Shown piece after piece: positions 1 to 7,475 of a DNA stretch of 17,647 nt. The notes under the pieces were generated by a model. That model was not told the origin of the DNA and did no database searches. It saw only the letters and a program-made list of their open reading frames with translations. Both the position numbers and the translations under genes were made by a program. The stretch covers positions 1-17,647 of the forward strand of contig NW_026971931.1 of assembly GCF_026151205.1 (NCBI RefSeq), written 5' to 3'. The first letter of the stretch is position 1; every line of letters begins with the position of its first letter. Origin of the DNA: Bolinopsis microptera (lineage: Eukaryota > Ctenophora > Tentaculata > Lobata > Bolinopsidae).

Positions 1-355
1 CTCTCCATTATTTTTAAAATTAGTCGCAGTGTAAGGCCGTATTTGCGTGAACAACAGAAATATCTTTTAAATTATTTTGCTTCTGAAATTTTTGCTCTAG
101 TAATTAAGAAATGCGACATGTAATTGTAAGATAACAATTACAAATTAAATAGGTCCTGTGCGCGGGCGCCTACAGCTGACATACGAATTTCTGAACAAAT
201 GAAAATTGTGGCTGTGTGCGCGGTACTGTGTATGTGTTTGAAATTGAAATTTGAATTTATTTACGAATATAAAATTATGTATTGATTGTTTTGTGGTAAA
301 TAAAAATTTTTCTTTACTAAAAAAAATTTTCTTTCCTAGATCTGCGAAACCCATC
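1..355. other. AT-rich stretch without a recognised gene
   Basis: I see no convincing gene here. The open frame that crosses it on the minus strand (145-486) becomes low-complexity and lysine/phenylalanine-rich, which is expected of AT-rich DNA. The only coding signal is the zinc-knuckle frame that begins at 356. Confidence 0.5.
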
Positions 356-469
356 CTATTGTTGTGGATCTCGTGATGTAGAATGAGCTTTAGAGAATGT
401 GTTGAATGAACAATCTGCAACCATATGCCCTGGTTGGTGGCATATAATGCAAGGTACCTTAGCTTGGGA
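356..469 (-). pseudogene. CCHC zinc-knuckle fragment, probably from a retroelement gag-like protein
   Basis: Read on the minus strand, positions 451-410 encode CIICHQPGHMVADC, an exact CX2CX4HX4C zinc knuckle. This single-strand nucleic-acid-binding module is typical of retroelement Gag or ORF1 proteins and of some cellular RNA-binding proteins. The frame is short: a TAG at 472-470 lies upstream and a TAG at 358-356 ends it soon after a Ser/Gln-rich tail. A second minus-strand frame of 46 codons (623-483) lies just upstream in another phase, so a frameshift between two pieces of one decayed protein is possible. Upstream of that, near 640-672, the minus strand reads like the leader of an LTR element (an AATTGGGGTCTGAC motif), but no LTR pair was found. 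The zinc knuckle is seen directly; its origin is inferred. A host zinc-knuckle exon is the main alternative. Confidence 0.4.
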
Positions 470-852
470 CTACTACTCCTTCTCATATAAAGCTTTTGTC
501 ATCGTTTCTGAGCATTTGAGTCGTATCTCGGATGTCCTCTATTCTGAGCATAAAGGTTAGTATATATAAATATTTGTTTCCTTCTGTTCTCTCATTGGTT
601 GACCCGTGCAGTTTCTTTGATCCCTATTTCTGGTCCAGTGCATGTCAGACCCCAATTTGTAATCCTCAGTTAAAAAGACAGGTTCCTCAATGAAACAATA
701 AATTCAATGAAATTAAAACAAGAAATTTAATTTTAGCACATTTTACAGAATCAAAAGATGTAAACCATTTCATGAAATATAATGCCCACTTGGTGTATGA
801 ATTTTTGTCCTGCTTTACCATTTCCTCCATAGTAGTACTTTTAAAAGGTTAA
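470..852. other. AT-rich spacer with a possible decayed coding scrap
   Basis: Apart from the 46-codon minus-strand frame at 623-483 described with the zinc knuckle, I see nothing supportable. Positions 690-850 are AT-rich without a usable frame. Confidence 0.3.
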
Positions 853-1122
853 CTAGAGTGGTTCTGATTTCTTGCGAATCCATCGCCGAATGCCCTTTTT
901 AGTTACTGTGCGGCGCTTATGATAGCCTGGGGTCCTCAGGTAACTTTTAGTTATTTTTTGCATCAGGTCTTAAGATAATGTAGCAGTGCAAGTTGCTCGA
1001 ACCAATCTAGCCTGTTCATCATTGCGTCTTGCCTGATTTAAAAGTGTATATGCTAATACCATGTTATCTTAAAGATCTTTGTTCTTTCTCAGCTGTTTGA
1101 GGATGCACGCAATCGACCATTT
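853..1122 (-). pseudogene. Basic open frame interrupted by two in-frame TAA codons
   Basis: One minus-strand frame runs from 1122 to a TAG at 855-853. It is broken only by TAA at 1071-1069 and TAA at 972-970. The middle piece starts with an ATG at 1062. The residues look protein-like rather than random: a charged stretch containing NDEQARLVRATC, then a strongly basic tail containing GYHKRRTVTKKGIRRWIRKK. Both stops precede GA, so each differs by one C-to-T change from a CAA glutamine codon. That would fit decay of a formerly continuous frame of at least 80 codons. I do not recognise the family. Chance is a real alternative because each open segment is short. Three CAG|GTAA donor-like sites on the opposite strand nearby (about 937, 1132 and 1390) could instead mean plus-strand exons, but those frames close quickly. 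Confidence 0.3.
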
Positions 1123-2088
1123 TCAGACTGTCAGGTAACTTCTTTTCTGATAACTTCTATTTCCGTACACTTGCTGACTAAAATGAATCTTTTATGAAAA
1201 TCTAGATTGCATCACCTACATATTAAAGTGAAAATGAACATTATAAACAATTTCAGGAGATGTCAAGCTCCACCTCTGCAGTTTTGTGAATCATTGATCC
1301 TCCTCTAATTCCCCCTGCACCTGAAGTGTGGAATATGCAAGTGTGCAATTTATTTGTACTGTAAGTTCTCTCTCTGATTCGGAGTTGTCAGGTAAGTGAC
1401 TTAAATGTTTACTTTCTATAACGTGGAAATAGAGATTGAAATTGAAATAAATTTTCGTGCACATACAGAATGAATGGTTAATAATTTAATATATATGTAG
1501 ACCAAGCTCTGTGCACGGGATGCTTCCTGGAAGAATCCAGTTCTTTTAGCGGGGCACCCTACCTAAAGCCAAATTGAGATATAATAATCATATTCCTAGA
1601 GAAATAATCAGAAATCGAATACCAATCAAATAATATGATATATATGAGTAGTAACCATATTTACTATGCAAAATGCCCCAACCACATAGTGTAAATTTAT
1701 ATAGAATTCAAATTCCATATCATCATTAAACCTCAATACCTAGTCAATATAATAGCCCAAGCAAAATTAAATAACTTCTTATATACCTTACTGTCATACT
1801 ACAAATTAATTAAACATTTGAAATCTGTTGACCAGAGAATAAATTTCTAAGCCTAATGCAAGTGAAATAATTTAGATGCAATAATGAATGCCTAATGTGA
1901 GTATCATTTGTCAATGTCCTTGTAAAAAAGTCTGTACAAGAGATATGAGTAACTAATATAGAAGAAAAAACAGGAAGTTGTCGTCTGTTGTAAAATAAAT
2001 AAAATATCTAGAATATAAATTAGAATATAAAATAACATTCAGTCAATGTGTCGTCAATAAACTGTACAATTATCAAATGTTAAAACTG
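1123..2088. other. AT-rich spacer, no gene seen
   Basis: No frame of useful length and no RNA gene was found on either strand. A consensus-like donor (CAG|GTAAGT) lies near 1390 on the plus strand, but the preceding sequence has stops in every phase. The right-hand part, about 1650-2088, is very AT-rich and may include the far 3' flank of element A. Confidence 0.4.
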
Positions 2089-2103
2089 GGTGATACAGTC
2101 ACC
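2089..2103 (-). other. Small hairpin beside the presumed 3' end of element A
   Basis: GGTGA and TCACC form a perfect 5-bp stem around a 5-base loop. On the minus strand it directly follows a run of nine T and the tandem repeat in the 3' UTR of element A. It may mark the 3' terminus of that element, but the true end was not established. Confidence 0.25.
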
Positions 2104-2113
2104 AAAAAAAAAT

Positions 2114-2207
2114 ACTAAGTATGATAAGTTAATAAATTAAATGTGGTCTATAAAACTACCACTAAGTATAATAGGTCAATAAATTAAAAGTGGTTTATAA
2201 AACTACC
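2114..2207 (-). repeat. Two tandem 47-bp copies in the 3' UTR of element A
   Basis: Positions 2114-2160 and 2161-2207 are two head-to-tail 47-base units that differ at only a few bases, followed by the first three bases of a third unit. Each unit carries an imperfect inverted repeat built on GTGGT and ACCAC around a TATAAAA-like centre, so the RNA could fold into two similar hairpins. The repeats lie about 140 bases beyond the ORF2 stop codon. Short tandem repeats at the 3' end are known in several CR1-like LINE groups, where the 3' RNA is read by the reverse transcriptase. That these repeats are the recognition site is inference. Confidence 0.7.
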
Positions 2208-2344
2208 ACTGTGGGAACCCCTTCTCCAGTTAAAACATGTCAGTCATGTGCAAAATCAATCAGAATGGTAAGGTGGTAAAAAAGGGAATATCTTTTCGAT
2301 ACATCAATTATATATGCCTCAGATTTAAAAGAATTAGAAGTTAC

Positions 2345-3259
2345 TTAGTTATCGGCGACTATGATTGCAGTGTAAAATTTGTCATATGAATTGTCGACGG
2401 TATAATTAGGGTCTGTTGTTATAGATGATAGTAGCTGTTTCTTATACGAATCACTAAAGCTTTTAACATCGGGCAGATTTCGTAGATCTGTTGGAACATT
2501 ATTCCAACATTTTGCCCCCAAGTATTGAAAGTTTTTATGTGATGTTGATCTATTGACATAAAGGTTGCAGCTTTCGCCGCTCCTACTACCTCCTGATATG
2601 TAACTAAATTTGTTCATAAAGTTTGTAGGACAATTGTTATGGATGATTCTAAACATATAATTTGACAGATGGAGTTGTCGTCTAAGATGGAGTGGTAACC
2701 ATTTCATGTCTCTATAAACATTAAGGCTGCTCTCTGTTTTTGGAACGTTGAGAGCTATTTTGGCTACCTTTTTGTACAGAGTGTCAAGTTCAGCAAGTTT
2801 TGTCTTGCCAGCTCTACAATAGATCGTGTCTAAATAATCGAATTGTGGCAACATGAGTGCATTGGCAAACATTTTCCTATATTTAATGGGTAGCAGTGCT
2901 TTACTTCTATACATGGCACCAATTCTCTTCATGACCTTCCTAATAATATAATCTACATGGCTTTTGAAGTTTAATTTACTATCTAGAATGAGGCCAAGAT
3001 ATTTTGTCTCTTTGCACTCCTTGATTGTGAAAGTTACCTCATTACAATCAATGGTTATTTCATCATGTTGGTCAACAGAATCAAACAATAGGAATTCAGT
3101 CTTCTTTTCATTGAGTGATAATTTATTAACACTGAGCCATTTAAAGATTGTCATAAGTTCTATTTTCATGTTTATAAATGTGCTTCTGCAGGTTTGATCA
3201 AAGAATAGTGCACCATCATCTGCAAATAGAAAGGGCTTAGATAGGTTACAGGCATAAAT
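2345..3259 (-). CDS. Element A ORF2, 3' part: reverse transcriptase palm/thumb and C-terminal region
   Basis: This is the second half of the reverse transcriptase that copies the LINE RNA into DNA at a nicked target. True element-A sequence starts at about 3259. The open frame runs further right to 3352, but those first 30 or so residues are antisense reading of element B. Soon after the junction comes FLFADD, the [Y/F]xDD metal-binding motif C, with the paired aspartates. KTEFLLF and YLGLILDSKLNF (motifs D/E and thumb entry) follow, then the long basic C-terminal region typical of CR1/jockey RTs (QFDYLDTIYC, HLRRQLHLSNYMFRI). About 303 residues lie in this part and end at TAA 2347-2345. It shows no frameshift or stop, so decay has been slight. 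It has no usable start of its own and is translatable only as part of the interrupted ORF2. Confidence 0.9.
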   Translation of the reverse strand: MYACNLSKPFLFADDGALFFDQTCRSTFINMKIELMTIFKWLSVNKLSLNEKKTEFLLFDSVDQHDEITIDCNEVTFTIKECKETKYLGLILDSKLNFKSHVDYIIRKVMKRIGAMYRSKALLPIKYRKMFANALMLPQFDYLDTIYCRAGKTKLAELDTLYKKVAKIALNVPKTESSLNVYRDMKWLPLHLRRQLHLSNYMFRIIHNNCPTNFMNKFSYISGGSRSGESCNLYVNRSTSHKNFQYLGAKCWNNVPTDLRNLPDVKSFSDSYKKQLLSSITTDPNYTVDNSYDKFYTAIIVADN

Positions 3260-4886
3260 GATGTCCGCATCAGAAATAATTGAAATAGTTAAGGGTTTGA
3301 AGATTAAGTCGACTTCTGATATGAGTATACTTCCCCTGAAAAAAGTGAGCAATATACTTGCACCAGTGCTTAGCTGCCTAGTCTCTGCGTCTCTACATCA
3401 GGGGAAGTTTCCACATAAATTGAAAATCGCGAAAGTAATTCCACTTCACAAAGGTGGGTCACGTGCTGAAGTTTCAAACTATCGACCTATCTCACTACTC
3501 TCATGTTTCTCAAAAATCTTTGAAAAAATTATGCAAGCGCGACTATTAGATCACTTAAAAACAGAGAAAATCCTATTTGACTCTCAATACGGATTTCGGG
3601 CTGGGCATAGCTGCGAACATGCTTTACTAGAAGCCCAAAACCATATTCACAGGGCACTAGAAAAAAAGCAAGTCACAGCACTGCTTCTATTGGACTACAG
3701 CAAGGCCTTTGACATGGTTGACAGCAGTATTCTTCTGAGAAAACTTGAGCACTATGGAGTTCGGGGGTTGGCTTTATCTTGGTTTGACTCATATCTAACC
3801 GATAGAGAGCAATACGTGAGCGTCAACAACTGCAAGTCCTCTCACCTCAAACTTAACTACGGAGTTCCACAGGGCTCCATTCTCGGACCAATTCTGTTCA
3901 TAATTTACATCAACGACCTTCCTCAGATTAGTAATTTAGCTAAACATATTTATTTCGCTGACGATGCAAACCTAATAATAAGTACAGATACTTTTGAACA
4001 ACTTAATGCAATGGTGAATGAGATTCTGACTTTGATAATTGATTGGGCTACTAATAACGGGCTTAAATTAAATGCTAGCAAAACTAAATATATGATCTTT
4101 ACAAATAAGAAAACTGAGGATATAGAAATCTACATGGGAGGTGAACGACTAAAGCAAAGTTATCACGAAAAGTTTCTTGGCGTGATCATTGATACCAAGC
4201 TAAATTGGGCCCACCACATTAGACATTTAGCCACTAAAGTATCTAGAAATGCGGGCATTCTCTACAAACTCAAAGGCTCAGTACCTAACAAAGCACTCAA
4301 GTTGATATACAACAGCTTTGTTCAGTCTCACTTGTACTATTGCTGCACAGTTTGGGGAACAAGATCGCTAAACTCCGTTAAAAGAGTCTTCTCGGCCCAG
4401 AAAAAGGGCATTCGCGCTGCAGATAACCAATACCACCGCTATTTTTATGACAAAGATCTGAATAGCACACCTTCACACACAAAGGAAATTTTCAATAAAC
4501 TAGAAGTATTAGCTTTACCGAACGTGATAGCTAAATGTATATTATGCTTAATGCACAAAGTTTATTCTAACACTGCACCACCAAATATTATAAGAATGTT
4601 CACTGTTTCAAACTTAAACGCACCTAGAAGAGAACCTGAGTTCTTTGCAGTACCATTTAACCGTTTATGTAATTCAGACAAGAGCATTTCTTACATTGGG
4701 CCTAAGTTATATAACAAAACAGTCAACATTATTAACAAGGACATAAAATACGTCACCACTTGCCTACAAGACAAGTTCCTAAATTCATTCAAGTCTACAG
4801 TCAGCAAGCATGTGCTTACTGCACAAGCACTTAACCCGGATGACAAGGACTGGAACAACTCAAATTTCGTACTTTTAGAAATTTAA
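3258..4886 (+). CDS. Element B reverse transcriptase (5'-truncated ORF2)
   Basis: About 540 residues of LINE reverse transcriptase with no stop or frameshift. The first ATG (3258) straddles the insertion junction, so it is fortuitous and native coding starts at about residue 3. Motifs in order: IPLHKGG and NYRPISLLS (about 61-82), YGFRAGHS (111-118), motif A LLLLDYSKAFD with D146, motif B YGVPQGSILGPILF (201-214), and motif C YFADD (232-236) with catalytic D235 and D236. Then come LNASKTKYMIF, FLGVIIDTKLNW and the C-terminal region with YYCCTVWG. The endonuclease and ORF1 are absent, so the copy cannot move by itself. Its intact frame points to a recent insertion. It is clearly different from the RT of element A, so this is a different family rather than a self-insertion. 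The RT motifs place it in the CR1/jockey group; the exact clade is not resolved. Confidence 0.9.
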   Translation: MMSASEIIEIVKGLKIKSTSDMSILPLKKVSNILAPVLSCLVSASLHQGKFPHKLKIAKVIPLHKGGSRAEVSNYRPISLLSCFSKIFEKIMQARLLDHLKTEKILFDSQYGFRAGHSCEHALLEAQNHIHRALEKKQVTALLLLDYSKAFDMVDSSILLRKLEHYGVRGLALSWFDSYLTDREQYVSVNNCKSSHLKLNYGVPQGSILGPILFIIYINDLPQISNLAKHIYFADDANLIISTDTFEQLNAMVNEILTLIIDWATNNGLKLNASKTKYMIFTNKKTEDIEIYMGGERLKQSYHEKFLGVIIDTKLNWAHHIRHLATKVSRNAGILYKLKGSVPNKALKLIYNSFVQSHLYYCCTVWGTRSLNSVKRVFSAQKKGIRAADNQYHRYFYDKDLNSTPSHTKEIFNKLEVLALPNVIAKCILCLMHKVYSNTAPPNIIRMFTVSNLNAPRREPEFFAVPFNRLCNSDKSISYIGPKLYNKTVNIINKDIKYVTTCLQDKFLNSFKSTVSKHVLTAQALNPDDKDWNNSNFVLLEI

Positions 4887-5255
4887 ATAATTTGGTACAA
4901 CATACGTTGATCATAATAACGAGCAACAAAACTTTAACCTCATAACGAAATATGACTATCTTCGAGCATTTTTTACAATGCTATCGCTACAGCGCAATTT
5001 CACTGTCTTTTACAACTTTTAAAAGATAAAAATATCACCGCGCATTCTTCAGACCCTGTGTCGCTGTTCTAAATTTATGTCAAGATAATAAGAGTTATTT
5101 CAAATTCTTCATAGTACTATTTAAATTTGCTAATTGCGTAATCATATTTTATACATTATTAATATTTTATACATTGTGTGCATATATTTATATTTGATTG
5201 TAATTAAAGATTTTAAGGCGTTAGTGCCGAGTAATGCCTTCGGGTAGTGCTCCTC
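4887..5255 (+). other. Element B 3' untranslated region
   Basis: AT-rich 3' UTR between the RT stop codon and the right junction with element A. It has no AATAAA signal and no poly(A) tail. Repeated TATTTTATACATT-type words occur at 5147-5175, and the stretch ends with the hairpin at 5215-5240 and a short GC-richer tail. Confidence 0.6.
5215..5240 (+). other. 3'-terminal RNA hairpin of element B
   Basis: AAGGCGTTA (5215-5223) pairs with TAATGCCTT (5232-5240) through nine base pairs, one of them G-U, around the 8-base loop GTGCCGAG. It lies about 15 bases from the end of element B. Many LINE reverse transcriptases recognise a 3' stem-loop of their RNA to begin target-primed synthesis, so this is a plausible recognition element. 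The stem is seen directly; the role is inferred. The G-U pair favours selection on RNA pairing rather than a DNA palindrome. Confidence 0.6.
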
Positions 5256-7319
5256 AATCAAATCATTTATGAAGATACTAAATAATATAGGCCCAATGAT
5301 GCTTCCTTGTGGTACACCACTCAGAACTTCTAAAAATGAGCTTAGATTGCCATTGATCCTAGTGCATTGATATCTACAAGATAAGAAGTTCTTAAACCAG
5401 GTTAAAGCAATGCCACCAATTCCATAATATGCCAATTTTTGAAGCAATATTTCATGATTCACTGTGTCAAAGGCCTTCTTAAGATCAAGAAAGATGATTC
5501 CTGGTTTATAAGACTTAGATTTACTCATATATATTTCGTCCATCAGATCGTACATCAGATAAGTTGTGGAGTGATTTTTCCGAAAGCCATATTGATGCCG
5601 GATGAAAAGTTTGTTCTCTTCCATGTAATCAGTGAGTTGCTTGCCGACAAAGTATTCTATAAGTTTTCCTACAAGTGGAAGGACGGATATTGGCCTGTAA
5701 TTATTAGGATCATCTTTCATTCCTGCCTTATGGATGGGAGTTACTCTAGCTTTTTTACAAAGGGTTGGTACAACACCTGTATTAAGGCTCAGATTGACAA
5801 TGTGGGTCAGTGGCTCAACTATGTGTGGTACAGCTTGCTTAAGTAAAAATAGAGGCACATTGTCATATGAGGCCTTGTCATTCTTGAGCGTTTCGACATA
5901 CATTAGGATATCAGTTTCATTTATTTCTTGGAATCTATCAAATGAGATATTAGAAGTTCTAGGAGGTAAAAAATCAGTAAAACTAACTCTTTCAATATTG
6001 GGGGCCTGATTTTGTAATCTTGATCCAACATTTGCAAAATGAAAGTTAAATAGCTCAGGATCATTCTCATTGATAGTTTGACGATTAGTTGTACCAGGGG
6101 TCATATTTGATGCCAGTTTGATAGTTTTCCATATCCCTTTAAGATCATTCTTGGCACTTTTAACTTGTAGATCATCGATTACATTAGCCTTTTTGCAGGT
6201 TTTAGCTAATTTATTTCTAATATTTCTCTGAATCTTGTAGCAATCCCAGGCCTCATTACACTTTATACATTTGCTACATGTACCACATTTATTGCAATTT
6301 CCGTTGTCTCTCTTATCCTTCTTTTTACGGAATTTCTTTAGAAGAAAATGTGTATGATTAATGGCATATAAAAGTTCAGTAGAAGGTTTATGTATGAACT
6401 TTTCATGCCTTTCTATGGTCTTGCAAGGGAAGAAGGTTGCATATGCCTGTTCAATATGATGACAAAGGCCAGCTGTGATAGCTTCAACATCTGTACTTTC
6501 CAATAGTGGACTGTAATCAGAACAGGTGTCTAGATAGTCTAAGAATTGTTTAACATTACGTTTACAATGATTTCTAATTTCAACCTTCTCAAATTTAGGA
6601 GCTATAGGTACTTTACAATCTATCTCACACATAATAGCTTGATGATCTCCAATACGTTCATCAAGAACAGAAGATTGGACAAAATCTGCATAACAGTTAG
6701 TGAATATTACATCAATAGTAGTCTGGGTAACATTGTCTCCACGTTTAGCAACTCTAGTTATCCCTTGAATGGTTTGAACTAGATTGTAACATCTCAAGGT
6801 CATATCTAATTTTTTGTACTGGGTGGATGAGATATTATTCTGGTCAATGTTTATATCCCCAATCCAGATAACCTTTTTCCCATTCAATTTTTTCATGCAA
6901 AAATGAATGTATTCAATAAAGTTATCAACACTGCAATAATTTCCAGAGCGATAGAAGCAGCAAACATTGATCTTGCTATTCTTAAGCTTCACCCATAATG
7001 CTTCAATGTTATCAAGCTTACTATCCATAACTAATTCTGTGTAAGCTAGTTTTTTGTTTATCATTAAGCCACAACCACCCCTAGAACTGTTTGGCCTGTC
7101 GCATCGCATAAGGTTGAAGGAGGAAGGAATATTTATGGTGTCTGTGTCAATAGTATCATTAAGATTCATCTCATTTAGGGAAAGTATGTCTAATTTATGA
7201 TCTCTAATAAGTTGGGAAAGTTCATTACTTTTAGCTAAATTGAGAAGCCCTCCTTGAATGTTACAATGACCAATGCAGAGGTTGTGAAACCTATCAGCTG
7301 CATTATTAAAATTTGTCAT
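5256..7319 (-). CDS. Element A ORF2, 5' part: APE-like endonuclease, Cys-rich linker and RT fingers/palm
   Basis: ORF2 starts at a true ATG (7319-7317). Residues 1-235 are an apurinic/apyrimidinic-type endonuclease that would nick the target. Visible catalytic-type residues are N20 (HCNIQG), E50 (LSLNEMNL), D155 and N157 (WIGDINID), D203 (TTIDVIF) and the D225-H226 pair (IGDHQAI). Residues 342-360 form a cysteine-rich cluster, CNKCGTCSKCIKC plus C360, between endonuclease and RT. RT motifs follow: VTPIHKAG and NYRPISVLP (527-548), YGFRKNHST (577-585), motif A LDLKKAFD with D612, and motif B GVPQGSIIGPILF (668-680). Element-A sequence stops at about residue 688 (FINDLI). The frame continues to 5142 through antisense element B, giving about 37 foreign residues. 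Motif C is therefore missing here and lies in the part at 2345-3259. With that part, ORF2 would be about 990 residues, a normal LINE ORF2 size. Confidence 0.9.
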
Positions 7320-7475
7320 CTTGTGAATCTTATTAATTCACAATGGAATGAATAAAAGTTGTAAAGTTGTGTTTAAACTAAAAAAACAGAATAAAAGCAG
7401 GTTGTATTTGTCTGGATGTCGTACTGTAAAAATAAAACTGATGGTAGGAGTGTTATGTCAGTATTCAGCAGTATT
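7320..7475 (-). other. ORF1-ORF2 spacer of element A
   Basis: A 156-base gap separates the ORF1 stop from the ORF2 ATG. It is AT-rich with no frame of note. Such a gap means ORF2 translation would need reinitiation or an internal entry mechanism, not an overlapping stop-start. Confidence 0.5.

Larger units (their letters stand above)
3260..5258 (+). mobile_element. Element B: 5'-truncated LINE nested in element A
   Basis: A second non-LTR element lies in opposite orientation inside the RT of element A. Its left edge is set by loss of element-A coding at 3259 and its right edge by return of that coding at about 5256. Both flanks carry AAT (3257-3259 and 5256-5258), so the target-site duplication or microhomology is only 3 bp. 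The insert is about 1999 bp. Removing it joins ...INDLI to YACNLSK... in phase with normal RT spacing between motifs B and C. B lacks ORF1 and the endonuclease and begins just upstream of the RT domain, as expected of incomplete target-primed reverse transcription. Its 3' UTR spans 4887-5255, has no poly(A) tail, and ends with a strong hairpin. Confidence 0.85.

Noticed and set aside
2964-3197. Plus-strand open frame of 77 codons
   Set aside because: It is the antisense shadow of the element A reverse transcriptase, which carries clear motifs on the minus strand.
5439-6009. Two plus-strand open frames opposite element A ORF2
   Set aside because: Both overlap well-marked RT coding on the minus strand and show no domain of their own.
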